From assembly GCF_004342425.1 (NCBI RefSeq), contig NZ_SLWQ01000002.1, forward strand, positions 434,001 through 498,000: a stretch of DNA of 64,000 nt, in the 5' to 3' direction. Every line of letters starts with the position of its first letter. Position 1 is the first letter of the stretch. Under the pieces are notes generated by a model. It was not told where the DNA came from. It worked only from the letters and a program-made list of their open reading frames with translations, and made no database searches. Source of the DNA: Dokdonella fugitiva (GTDB taxonomy: Bacteria > Pseudomonadota > Gammaproteobacteria > Xanthomonadales > Rhodanobacteraceae). Shown here in pieces: positions 45,862-54,365 of this stretch. The translations under genes were made by a program, and so were the position numbers.

Positions 45862-47133
45862 TCATCGCCGGCCGGCGGCGATAGCGGCGAGCATTCCGCG
45901 CACGGGCGCGAATCGCCCCGCCAGCGCAAGCGCCGCGCCGCGTAACGTCGCGACCGGCTCGCTCGCCAAACCGTACACGCGCTCGATCGCGTCGAAGCCG
46001 CGCGCGGCCAGCGTGTTGTCGCTGCGCCGCTCGCGTTCGTAGCGGCGTAGCACGTGGGCGGCGCCGAGGTCGCTGCCGCGGTCGCGCGCGTCGCGCAGCA
46101 CGCGGCGCAGGCAGGCGACGTCGCGCAGGCCGAGGTTCATGCCCTGCCCGGCGAGCGGATGGACGACGTGCGCGGCGTCGCCGGCGAGCACGCAGCGGCC
46201 GGCGACATAGCGCGCGGCGAGGCGCAACCTCAGCGGGAACGCGGCGCGCGGCGTGGTGGCGGTGATCGCGCCGAGGCGGAAATCGAACGCGCAACCGAGT
46301 TCGGCGCGGAACGCGTCGTCGTCGAGCGCAAGCAGGCGCACGGCGTCGGCTTCCGGCAGCGACCAGACGATCGAACAGCGACCGTCGGCGAGCGGCAGGA
46401 ACGCGAGCGGACCGCCGGGCTGGAAGCGTTGCCATGCGGTGCCCGCGTGCGGCCGTTCCGTCGCGACGTGCGCGACGACCGCGCGCTGCGCGTAGTCACG
46501 GCCTTCGAACGCGATGCCGAGGCGCTTGCGCACTGGGGACTCGGCGCCTTCGGCGGCGACGAGCACGCGCGCGCGCAGGCGCGTGCCATCGGCGAGCGTC
46601 GCGGTCACGCCGCTCTCGCCGTCTTCGATTTCCGCGACTTCGCCGGGGCAGTGGATCATGGGCCTGGTGGCAGCGGCATCAGCCGCGATGCTTTTGCGCA
46701 CGCCCTTCGAATGCTCCGCGGCAGCGCGGGTAAAGCCGTTCCTGCCGACACTGTCTTCGTGCAGGGCCTGCCACAGCGCCCATTGCACGAGCTTGTTCTC
46801 GACGATCCAGCCGAGCGCGGCTTCGCCCCGTTCGGCCGCATCGAAATGCAGCTCGCCCGGCGCCAGTGCGTCCCAGACGCGCATGTGCCGGTAGGGACCG
46901 ATGCGGGCGGCGGCGATCGATCGCCACACGCCGAGATCCTCGAGCAGTGCGCGCGCGTCCGGTGCGAGCGCGACGACGCGCAGGTCGACCTCGTCTTCGG
47001 CACGCCACGGCTTCGGCTCGCGCGCCTCGACCAGCGCGACCTCGAAACCGTCCTGCGCGAGGGCGAGTGCGAGCGCACCGCCGACCGCTCCGGCACCGAC
47101 GACGACGACGTCGAGTTCACCGCGCCGGCTCAT
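45862..47133 (-). CDS. ubiI: UbiI/VisC-like FAD-dependent ubiquinone hydroxylase with a repeat-derived insert
   Basis: A 423-residue flavin monooxygenase of the UbiH/UbiI/UbiF family that hydroxylates the ubiquinone ring. FAD motifs VVVGAGAVGGALALALA, GDAAHVVHPLAGQGMNLGLRD and the YRHMRVWDA motif are present; VENKLVQWALW aligns with E. coli UbiI VENSVIHYALW. Just after that, about 29 residues (GRNGFTRAAAEHSKGVRKS...) absent from UbiI are encoded by a palindromic repeat at 46666-46752. Its ATG overlaps the ubiH stop (ATGA). UbiI versus UbiF is not fully settled. Confidence 0.88.
   Translation of the reverse strand: MSRRGELDVVVVGAGAVGGALALALAQDGFEVALVEAREPKPWRAEDEVDLRVVALAPDARALLEDLGVWRSIAAARIGPYRHMRVWDALAPGELHFDAAERGEAALGWIVENKLVQWALWQALHEDSVGRNGFTRAAAEHSKGVRKSIAADAAATRPMIHCPGEVAEIEDGESGVTATLADGTRLRARVLVAAEGAESPVRKRLGIAFEGRDYAQRAVVAHVATERPHAGTAWQRFQPGGPLAFLPLADGRCSIVWSLPEADAVRLLALDDDAFRAELGCAFDFRLGAITATTPRAAFPLRLRLAARYVAGRCVLAGDAAHVVHPLAGQGMNLGLRDVACLRRVLRDARDRGSDLGAAHVLRRYERERRSDNTLAARGFDAIERVYGLASEPVATLRGAALALAGRFAPVRGMLAAIAAGRR
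46666..46752 (-). repeat. Inverted pair of xanthomonad-type repeats inside ubiI
   Basis: The 46666-46695 part matches 27 of 30 bases of the intergenic repeat at 62928-62957. The other end (about 46720-46750), read on the opposite strand, matches 18 of 23 bases of the same element. Together they add about 30 in-frame codons with no stop. Confidence 0.8.
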
Positions 47134-48341
47134 GGGCGCAGCCCGAGCATCGACGCGTCGCCGCGGAAACCCATGCCGCGCAGCACGAAGCGGCGCTTGA
47201 GCGCGGTGCTGCGTTCGAGCGCGTGGAAACCGAGCGAGCGCAGCACGCGCAGCGGCAGGTGTTCGTTGCCCATGAGATGCACGAGGTCGTCACTGAATGC
47301 GGTGGTCGCCGCGCGATCCTCCGCGCGCCGCTCGACGTGGCGCGCGAGGAGCGAAGCGTCGCCGGGATCGGCACCATGCGACGCCGCCTCGCGCAGCAGC
47401 TCGGCGAGCGTGAGCGCGTCGCGCAGGCCGAGATTGAACCCCTGCGCGCCGAGCGGGTGGACCGTCTGCGCCGCGTTGCCGACCAGCACGCTGCGCGCGG
47501 CGGTCGTGCGTTCGGCCAAGGCGCGCGCGAGCGGATACGGCTTGCGTCGTCCGGGCCGCGAAAGGCGCCCGGCGCGCCAGCCGAAACGCTCGTGCACGAA
47601 GGCGATGAAGGCGTCGTCGTCGAGCGCGGCGACGCGCGCCGCCTCGTCCCTCGGCACGCTGAGCACGAGGCCCGCGCGCCGGTCGGCGAGCGGCAACAGC
47701 GCGACCGGGCCGGAATCGGTGAAGCGCTCGTAGGCGAGCCCGTCGAGCGGCCATTCCGTGGTCACGGTCGTCACCAGCGCGGACTGCGCGTAATCGTGCC
47801 GCTGCACGCCGATGCCGAGCGCGGTGCGCACGAACGATTCGCTGCCGTCCGCACCGACGACGAGGCGCGCGCGGACGTCGCGCGTCGCATCGCCGCTGCG
47901 CAGGGTCACCGCGACCCCGTCGGGTCGCGGCGCCAGCGCGACGGCTTGCGCCGGGGCGATGCGTTGCAGGTCATGGCAGGCATCGAGCCGGCGCAGCAGC
48001 GCGTTGCCCAGTTCACGCGCCGGCAGCACCGCGCCGAGATCACCTAGGCCCAATTCGGCCGCGTCGAGGCGCACGGCACCGAAATCGCCGCGGCGGCTCA
48101 CGTGGATGCGCCGGATCGGCGCGAGCGGCGTGTCCGCCGCGAACACGCTGAGCGCACGCAGCGCGTTGACGCTCGCCTGGGCGAGCGCGAGGTTGCGTTC
48201 GTCGTAGCTCGGCTGCAGCTCGACGCGCGGCGGCACCGCCTCGGCGAGCGCCACGCCGAGGCCGGCGCCGTCGAGCGCGATGGCGAGGCTGGCGCCGACG
48301 AGGCCGCCGCCGATGATGAGGACGTCGAAATCGCTGTTCAC
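47130..48341 (-). CDS. ubiH: 2-octaprenyl-6-methoxyphenol hydroxylase-like UbiH
   Basis: A 403-residue FAD monooxygenase: DVLIIGGGLVGASLAIALDGAG at the N-terminus, YDERNLALAQAS, LVVGADGSES, and VLVGNAAQTVHPLGAQGFNLGLRD. YDERNLALA is closer to UbiH (ArNIALS region) than to UbiI. A GTG start at 48341 gives the family N-terminus; the preceding in-frame sequence has no homology. The next gene is divergent, 94 bp away. Confidence 0.9.
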   Translation of the reverse strand: MNSDFDVLIIGGGLVGASLAIALDGAGLGVALAEAVPPRVELQPSYDERNLALAQASVNALRALSVFAADTPLAPIRRIHVSRRGDFGAVRLDAAELGLGDLGAVLPARELGNALLRRLDACHDLQRIAPAQAVALAPRPDGVAVTLRSGDATRDVRARLVVGADGSESFVRTALGIGVQRHDYAQSALVTTVTTEWPLDGLAYERFTDSGPVALLPLADRRAGLVLSVPRDEAARVAALDDDAFIAFVHERFGWRAGRLSRPGRRKPYPLARALAERTTAARSVLVGNAAQTVHPLGAQGFNLGLRDALTLAELLREAASHGADPGDASLLARHVERRAEDRAATTAFSDDLVHLMGNEHLPLRVLRSLGFHALERSTALKRRFVLRGMGFRGDASMLGLRP

Positions 48342-48401
48342 CCGCCGATCATACCCGGCGCACAGCCCCGCCATGGCGCGGCGCATCGACGCGCGTTGGG
48401 C

Positions 48402-48407
48402 TAAACT
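48402..48407 (+). promoter_or_regulatory. -10-like TAAACT upstream of the DUF6580-like gene
   Basis: TAAACT with GGGC before it; start expected near 48414, 22 nt before the ATG at 48436. No B12-riboswitch-sized sequence fits in the 94-bp spacer. Confidence 0.4.
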
Positions 48408-48435
48408 CGGCGACCTGCTTCCAGGGCCTCGAACC

Positions 48436-49086
48436 ATGACCGAAACTGCCTCCCCCCTCGCCAAAGACCTGCGCCTCGGCCTGTTCCTGCTGCTCGGCCT
48501 CGTCATGGTCGCCACGCGCAGCCATCACTTCGGCCCGTTGCCGGACGCGTCGTGGGCGATGTTCTTCATCGCCGGCTTCTACCTGTCGCCGGGCAAGCCG
48601 CAGCAGCCGGTCACGCTCGCCGGCGGCGCGTTCCGCTGGGCGTTCCCGTTGCTCATGGTGCTCGCGATCGCGGTCGACTACGCGGTGATCAGCGCGCAGG
48701 GCCTCGACTTCTGGAGCCATTACTGCGTGTCGCCGGCTTACTGGTTCCTCGTGCCGAGCTATGCGGTGCTGTGGTTCGGCGGCGCCTGGCTGCGCGCGCG
48801 TTACCGCGGCCTGCACGCGCGCGAAGGCGCGCTGCTCGTGGCCAGCGCGATCGTCGCCGCGAGCGCGTGCTACCTCGTCTCCAACGGCAGCTTCTACTGG
48901 ATCAGCCCGAGCGTGCCCGTGCGCAGTTTCGGCGGCTGGGTCGCCAACCTCGGCGATTGGTACCTGCCGTTCATGCAGACGACGCTCGTCTACGTCGGCA
49001 TCGCCGCGGCGCTGCACGTCGGCGCGACGCTCGCGCTTCGCGCGCTCGGCGGCGCCGCGCAGCGCTCGCCGCAGTCGCACCGCTGA
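48436..49086 (+). CDS. DUF6580-like membrane protein, possible vitamin transporter S component
   Basis: A 216-residue protein with about six spans (LGLFLLLGLVMVATRSHHFGP, ASWAMFFIAGFYLSP, FPLLMVLAIAVDYAVIS, SYAVLWFGGAWL). The composition and opening (FGPLPDASWAMFFIAGFYL) resemble the DUF6580/ECF S-component-like group. It lies directly upstream of a cobalamin adenosyltransferase, so a role in corrinoid uptake is plausible but inferred. Confidence 0.65.
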   Translation: MTETASPLAKDLRLGLFLLLGLVMVATRSHHFGPLPDASWAMFFIAGFYLSPGKPQQPVTLAGGAFRWAFPLLMVLAIAVDYAVISAQGLDFWSHYCVSPAYWFLVPSYAVLWFGGAWLRARYRGLHAREGALLVASAIVAASACYLVSNGSFYWISPSVPVRSFGGWVANLGDWYLPFMQTTLVYVGIAAALHVGATLALRALGGAAQRSPQSHR

Positions 49087-49123
49087 GCGGTTGCGACACT
49101 CGCTCGCCGAAGTCGACCCGGCC

Positions 49124-49681
49124 GTGGGCAACCGCCTTTCCAAGATCTACACGCGCACGGGCGACGACGGCAGCACCGGCCTCGGTGACGGCACGCGCAC
49201 GGCCAAGGACTCGGCGCGCGTCACCGCCTACGGCACCGTCGACGAACTCAACAGCGCGATCGGCATCGTGCTCGCCTGCGCGATCCCGGAGCGCGTGCGC
49301 GAGGTGCTGACCCAGGTGCAGCACGACCTGTTCGATCTCGGTGGCGAGCTGTGCATTCCCGGCATGGCGATGGTGCACGCCGGCGACATCGAGCGCCTCG
49401 AGCAGGTGCTCGACGCCTTCAACGAAGACCTGCCGCCGCTGAAGGATTTCATCCTGCCCGGCGGCGGTCTCGCCGCCGCGCATTGCCATCTCGCCCGCAC
49501 GATCTGCCGTCGCGCCGAGCGCGAAGTCGTGACGCTCGCGCGCCAGGACACGGTCCGCGGCGAGGCGGTGCGCTACCTCAACCGCCTGTCCGACCTCCTG
49601 TTCGTGATCGCGCGCGTGCTCGCGCGCGACTCCGGCCACGGCGAAGTGCTGTGGCAGCACGAGCGGCGCAAGCGCGGATAG
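49124..49681 (+). CDS. PduO-type ATP:cob(I)alamin adenosyltransferase
   Basis: A 185-residue enzyme converting cob(I)alamin to adenosylcobalamin. PduO-type motifs are present: IYTRTGDDGSTGLGDGTR (ATP-binding N-terminus), VDELNSAIG, ILPGGG and RRAEREVV/LNRLSDLLFVIAR. GTG 49124 gives the usual VGNRLSKIYTRTGDDG N-terminus; a TTG at 49091 is less likely. It follows the DUF6580-like gene by 37 bp. Implies B12-dependent metabolism or salvage. Confidence 0.95.
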   Translation: MGNRLSKIYTRTGDDGSTGLGDGTRTAKDSARVTAYGTVDELNSAIGIVLACAIPERVREVLTQVQHDLFDLGGELCIPGMAMVHAGDIERLEQVLDAFNEDLPPLKDFILPGGGLAAAHCHLARTICRRAEREVVTLARQDTVRGEAVRYLNRLSDLLFVIARVLARDSGHGEVLWQHERRKRG

Positions 49682-49763
49682 CCGGGCATCGCAGGCGCAG
49701 CATGGCCGGTCGCAGTCACGTCCATTCCGTCCCGATCGCGTCCCGCACCTGCGCCCCGCGCCG

Positions 49764-50249
49764 ATGAGCACGCGTGATGCCCCGGCATGCACGACGGGCG
49801 GACTGACGCCCGCCGAGGCGATGGCATTCGTCGCGCAGCACGGGATCGTGCTCGAGGCTGCGCGACGCGGCGCGATCCCCTCACTCGCCGATGCCGTCGC
49901 CGGCGAAGCCATTGCCGGCAACTGGTGGGCGCACGCGCAGGGCAAGCTCATCTTCGCCGCGACGCGCGCGGTGCGTGAAGCCGCCGACGTGCTCGTCTGC
50001 CGCCTCGTCGACGGCAAGATCAGCTTCGTGCACGCGCGCCTGTGGCCCGCGCTCGCGCGCCTCGCCGACCGGTTCCCGCGCGAACGGCTCGCGCGCCTGC
50101 GCGAAGTGCACGGCAGCGACGGCCGGCACCGCGTCGAGGAAATCCCGTTCCCGGACTGGCTCGACGCGGCGACGCTCGCAGCGGGCCGGCGCCTCGACGA
50201 AGTCGCTGCGCGCGACGCGCTCGCCGCCGTGCTGGATGTGCCGGCATGA
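49764..50249 (+). CDS. Conserved protein of unknown function coupled to the HDAC-like gene
   Basis: A 161-residue soluble protein. Recognisable pattern of an uncharacterised proteobacterial family (AARRGAIPSLADAVAGEAIAGNWWAHAQG, DVLVCRLVDGKISFVHARLWPALARLADRF). No enzymatic motif I can name. Its TGA overlaps the start ATG of the hydrolase gene (ATGA), so the two are cotranslated. Confidence 0.7.
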   Translation: MSTRDAPACTTGGLTPAEAMAFVAQHGIVLEAARRGAIPSLADAVAGEAIAGNWWAHAQGKLIFAATRAVREAADVLVCRLVDGKISFVHARLWPALARLADRFPRERLARLREVHGSDGRHRVEEIPFPDWLDAATLAAGRRLDEVAARDALAAVLDVPA

Positions 50250-51181
50250 GCGTCGCGCTCTACACGCACGCGAGCTGCCTCGCGCACGACCCGGGTCCCG
50301 GCCATCCCGAAGCGCCGTCGCGGCTGGCCGCCGTGCTCGACGCGCTCGAGGACGAGCTGTTCGCGCCGCTCGTGCGCATCGAGGCCCCGCGCGCGACGCG
50401 TGCGCAGCTCACGCGCGTGCATCGCGAGGACTACACCGACGACCTGCTCGCGAACGCCCCGCGCAACGGCTGGCTCGAACTCGATCCCGATACGCGCATG
50501 TCGCCGGACTCCGCCGAAGCCGCGCTGCGCGCCGCCGGCGCGGCGTGCGCTGCGGTCGATGCGGTCGTCGCGGGCAGGGTGCGGCGCGCGTTCTGCGCGG
50601 TGCGACCGCCCGGGCACCACGCGACACCGGCCAGCGCGATGGGCTTCTGCCTGTTCAACAACGTCGCGGTCGCCGCGGCGCACGCGATCGCCGCGCACCG
50701 CCTCGAACGCATCGCCATCGTCGACTTCGACGTCCACCACGGCAATGGCACGCAGGACATCTTCTGGGGCGACGCGCGCGTGCTCTACGCGTCGACGCAT
50801 CAGTGGCCGCACTACCCGGGGACCGGCGCGCAGGACGAGCGCGGCACCGCGGGCAACATCGTCAATGCGCCGCTGCGTCCCGGCGCAGGCAGCATCGAGT
50901 TCCGCGATGCCTGCATCCGCACCGTGCTGCCGGCGGTCGACGCGTTCGCGCCGCAGCTCGTGATCATTTCGGCCGGCTTCGACGCGCACCGGCAGGATCC
51001 GCTCGCCAGCCTCGAACTCGAAACCGACGACTACGCCTGGATCACGCGCTGCCTCGTCGACCTCGCCGAGCGGCACGCGTCCGGCCGCCTCGTGTCGAGC
51101 CTGGAGGGCGGCTACGACCTCCAGGCCCTGCGCGCCTCGACCCAGGCCCACGTCGCTGCGCTGATGGATCCAGCGGCATAA
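50246..51181 (+). CDS. Histone-deacetylase-family hydrolase (acetoin utilization/polyamine deacetylase-like)
   Basis: A 311-residue zinc hydrolase of the arginase/deacetylase fold: RPPGHHATPASAMGFCLFNNVAVAA with the catalytic His pair, VDFDVHHGNGTQDIFW with the zinc-binding Asp/His, and ISAGFDAH with the third zinc ligand; SLEGGYDL completes the site. Likely deacetylates lysine, acetylpolyamine or a small substrate. ATG 50246 overlaps the previous stop. Confidence 0.93.
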   Translation: MSVALYTHASCLAHDPGPGHPEAPSRLAAVLDALEDELFAPLVRIEAPRATRAQLTRVHREDYTDDLLANAPRNGWLELDPDTRMSPDSAEAALRAAGAACAAVDAVVAGRVRRAFCAVRPPGHHATPASAMGFCLFNNVAVAAAHAIAAHRLERIAIVDFDVHHGNGTQDIFWGDARVLYASTHQWPHYPGTGAQDERGTAGNIVNAPLRPGAGSIEFRDACIRTVLPAVDAFAPQLVIISAGFDAHRQDPLASLELETDDYAWITRCLVDLAERHASGRLVSSLEGGYDLQALRASTQAHVAALMDPAA

Positions 51182-51188
51182 CACCGCG

Positions 51189-51204
51189 CACGGCGTGCGC
51201 CGTG
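51189..51204 (+). terminator. GC hairpin after the HDAC-like gene
   Basis: CACGGCG (51189-51195), TG, CGCCGTG (51198-51204), a perfect 7-bp stem 8 bp after the stop. No T-run. Confidence 0.45.
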
Positions 51205-51315
51205 TCCGTCGGCAGAGCGACACATCGTTACCCGGCACGCAGCGACTCGGCCGCCGGTCGATCCCGCCGCCCGTCCGGGATGGCCAGGACGGAACCTGTC
51301 CCAGGAGCGATGATC

Positions 51316-51810
51316 ATGAACGGACCTTTTCGCAGCCTTTTCGTCCGTGCGTACGCGGGCGCGCTCGCCTTGTCGTTCGCCTCGGCGAACGCACAGACAT
51401 GCCCGGCGCCGATGGCGATGCTGTGGATGTTCAACCAGTTTTCGGCGCAGACGTGCGGCGGCGAGGCCGCCGGATTGTCCTTGTGCAACGGCTTATTGTT
51501 CACGAACGCACCCGCGTTCGTCGCCACCGTGCAGGTCGGCGAGAGCGCCACGGCCGAGCTGAGCCTCGGCGGCGTGGACGCGCTTCCGATGATCATGGTG
51601 CTCGTCGGCCCCTCCTGCGACGAGGGCGGATGCGTGATCGGCGATCCGACCACGCCGATCTCGCTGGCGAAGGTGCCCCCGGGCGAATACGACCTCCTCG
51701 TGACGACGAGCCCTGCGGATGGCGCGCCCGACGCCTGCGGCCCGTTCACGCTGACCTACATCGGCGACTTCGGCGTGTTCGACCGAATCTTCGCCGACGG
51801 CTTCGACTGA
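51316..51810 (+). CDS. Small secreted protein with IFADGFD tail
   Basis: A 164-residue exported protein: signal peptide (RAYAGALALSFASANAQ, cut near residue 24), six Cys in the mature part, a pre-peptidase-C-like beta-sandwich order (ATVQVGESATAELSLGG, PPGEYDLLVTTSP, CGPFTLTYIGDF), and the final FDRIFADGFD. AGGAG at 51303-51307 is 8 nt from ATG 51316 and decides against the ATG at 51310. Function unknown. Confidence 0.8.
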   Translation: MNGPFRSLFVRAYAGALALSFASANAQTCPAPMAMLWMFNQFSAQTCGGEAAGLSLCNGLLFTNAPAFVATVQVGESATAELSLGGVDALPMIMVLVGPSCDEGGCVIGDPTTPISLAKVPPGEYDLLVTTSPADGAPDACGPFTLTYIGDFGVFDRIFADGFD

Positions 51811-51888
51811 GCCGGGAGGCGCGGACGTTTGCCGGGCGGCGCCGGTTTCGGCAAGCTACCGGCTTTGCACCGCCATAGACGGACCTCC

Positions 51889-54249
51889 GTGCATCCCACT
51901 CTCTCCGCTCCCGCCCGGCGTCATCTCGCGCTCGCGATCCTGCTCGCCCTGCCGCTGTCGCCCGCGTGGGCGGTCGATGCGCCGTCGTGCCCTGCCGGGA
52001 CGCTCAAATGCCCGAAGAAGCCGGTCGACTGGGGCATGTGCGGCAAGAACGACCTGCTCGACTTCTACGTCGCGGGCCTGCCCACGACGGGCGACCGCAG
52101 CGCGGCACCGCGTGACGCGAGCGCGCTCAAGGTGAGCACGACCGACAAGAACCACTACGTGCTGGAAGGCAAGGCGGAGATCCGCCAGCTCGACCTGTTC
52201 CTGCACGCCGAGAAGATCACCTACGACGCCGAGACGACCGACTTCACCGCGGCCGGCCCGGTCACCTACCAGGACCGCGGCCTGCTGCTCTCGGCCGCGA
52301 ACGCCAAAGGCAACACCGATCTCGACCAGTGCACGCTCGACGGCGTGCGCTACCAGCTGCTGCAGTCGCGTGGCAACGGCGTCGCCGAGGTCGCGGTCAT
52401 CGACGACGTCGACCACGCGCGCCTCACGCGCGCGACCTATTCGACCTGCAACCTCCGCGACCAGCAGTGGGCATTCGCCGCGCGCGACCTCGACCTCGAC
52501 CGCGCCGAAGGCATCGGCCGCGCGCACGACGTCACGTTCCGCGTCCACAACGTGCCGGTGTTCTGGCTGCCGTACCTGCGCTTCCCGCTCGACGACCGCC
52601 GCGTCAGCGGCTTGCTTTATCCGACGATCGGCTACGGCGAACGGCGCGGGCTCGACTTCGCGCTGCCGTACTACTTCAACATCGCGCCGAACTACGACGC
52701 GACGGTCACGCCGCGCATCATGACCGAGCGCGGGCTCATGCTGGGCGGCGAGTTCCGCTACCTCACGGACGGCAGCAGCGGCACGTTCAGCGCCGACTTC
52801 CTCGCGCACGACAGCCGCGCCGCCAACGAATCGCTCGAGGTCGGCGACGAGGTGCCGGGTCGCCGCTGGTGGTACCAGTGGAAGGACACCACGACGTTCA
52901 ATGCCAACTGGGGCGCTAACGTCAACCTCAACCGCGTCTCGGACGACCGCTACTTCGAGGATTTCGGCCGCGGCCTGTACAGCTCGGCGATCGGTTTCCT
53001 GCCCTCGAGCGCGTACGTCAACGGCCACGGCTCGTGGTGGACCGCGTCGATCGGCGGCGATCAGTACCAGATCACCGATCCGACGCTGCCCTCGCAGTAC
53101 GAGCCGTACCGCCGCCTGCCGCGCATGACGTTCAGCGGCCAGCACGGCCTCGCCGGCCTGCTCGAAGGCGGCATCGACGCCGAAGCCGTCGCCTTCTCGA
53201 AGGACCATGCACTCGACGGACGCCGCGTCGATCTCTACCCGCACCTCGACCTGCCGCTCGAGAGCGCGGCGTGGTTCGTGCGCCCGGAACTCGGTTACCG
53301 CTGGACGAGCTACAGTCTCGACCACCTCGACGAAGGCGACGACCCCCTGCTGCGCGACCGCCATCCGAACCGCGGCGTGCCGATCTTCAGCGTCGACAGC
53401 GGCCTCGTGTTCGAGCGCTCGCTCGACATCGGCGGCGAGGCGTACACGCAGACCTTCGAACCGCGCGCGTACTACCTGCGCGTGCCGTACCGCAACCAGG
53501 ACGACCTGCCGGTCTTCGACACGCAGGAAGTGCCGTTCAGCTTCAGCCAGCTGTTCCGCAGCAACCGCTTCGTCGGCGCCGACCGCCAGATGGATGCGAA
53601 CAACCTCTCGCTCGCGCTGACCACGCGCTTCCTCGAGGATGCGAGCGGCGTCGAGCGCCTGTCGGCGAGCATCGGCCAGATCCACTACTTCGACGAGCAG
53701 CGCGTGCAGCTGCCCACGGCCGGAGGCGTGCCGCGGCCACCCACCGATTACGACGGTTCGATCTACGCGGGCGAGATCGACCTGCACCTCAATGACCGCT
53801 GGCGCATCGTGCTCGACCAGCAGTGGGACCCGAACGCGCACCGCACCGAGCTGTCGACGTTCACCCTGCAGAACCGCTTCGGCGACGATGGCATCGTCAA
53901 CTTCTCGTATCGCTACCGGCGCGACTTCCTCGAGCAGGTCGACGTTTCCGCCGCGATCCCGCTGACGCCCGCCTGGCGGCTCATCGCGCGCGAGAACTAC
54001 GCGCTGAACGACCCGCTCGCGAGCGCGAACGATCCGCGCGGACGCGACGGCCGCACGCTCGAGCGCTTCATCGGCATCGAGCACGACACCTGCTGCGTCG
54101 CCTGGCGCGTGATCGCGCGCCACTGGATCCGCAGCGCGAGCGGCGAAGCCGACAATGCGATCTACTTCGAGCTCGAGTTCAAGGGCGTCGGTTCGATCGG
54201 CCAGCAGACGGACTCGTTCCTGCGGCGTGGTATCCTAGGTTATCAATGA
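51889..54249 (+). CDS. lptD: LPS-assembly outer membrane protein LptD
   Basis: A 786-residue outer-membrane protein placing LPS on the cell surface. Signal peptide, OstA/beta-jellyroll domain (about 75-190), then the 26-strand LptD barrel. Cys of the disulfide network: CPAGTLKC/WGMC near the N-terminus, TYSTCN, and the C-terminal DTCCVAW pair. A GTG start at 51889 precedes a signal peptide; an upstream in-frame GTG/ATG is not supported by homology. First gene of the lptD-surA-pdxA cluster. Confidence 0.96.
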   Translation: MHPTLSAPARRHLALAILLALPLSPAWAVDAPSCPAGTLKCPKKPVDWGMCGKNDLLDFYVAGLPTTGDRSAAPRDASALKVSTTDKNHYVLEGKAEIRQLDLFLHAEKITYDAETTDFTAAGPVTYQDRGLLLSAANAKGNTDLDQCTLDGVRYQLLQSRGNGVAEVAVIDDVDHARLTRATYSTCNLRDQQWAFAARDLDLDRAEGIGRAHDVTFRVHNVPVFWLPYLRFPLDDRRVSGLLYPTIGYGERRGLDFALPYYFNIAPNYDATVTPRIMTERGLMLGGEFRYLTDGSSGTFSADFLAHDSRAANESLEVGDEVPGRRWWYQWKDTTTFNANWGANVNLNRVSDDRYFEDFGRGLYSSAIGFLPSSAYVNGHGSWWTASIGGDQYQITDPTLPSQYEPYRRLPRMTFSGQHGLAGLLEGGIDAEAVAFSKDHALDGRRVDLYPHLDLPLESAAWFVRPELGYRWTSYSLDHLDEGDDPLLRDRHPNRGVPIFSVDSGLVFERSLDIGGEAYTQTFEPRAYYLRVPYRNQDDLPVFDTQEVPFSFSQLFRSNRFVGADRQMDANNLSLALTTRFLEDASGVERLSASIGQIHYFDEQRVQLPTAGGVPRPPTDYDGSIYAGEIDLHLNDRWRIVLDQQWDPNAHRTELSTFTLQNRFGDDGIVNFSYRYRRDFLEQVDVSAAIPLTPAWRLIARENYALNDPLASANDPRGRDGRTLERFIGIEHDTCCVAWRVIARHWIRSASGEADNAIYFELEFKGVGSIGQQTDSFLRRGILGYQ

Positions 54250-54365
54250 CTTGCCGGCTCCGGCCGGCCCGTCCCGTGGCTCCCCCGGAACCAACCGGCG
54301 GCGCCGGGGTCGATTCGACATCCTTCGCATTTCGCGGCGTCGCAAGCGCCCTGACCGGAATTCCC

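Noticed and set aside
48342..48435. Possible cobalamin riboswitch before the DUF6580-adenosyltransferase pair
   Set aside because: Spacer of 94 bp is too short and no B12 box is visible.
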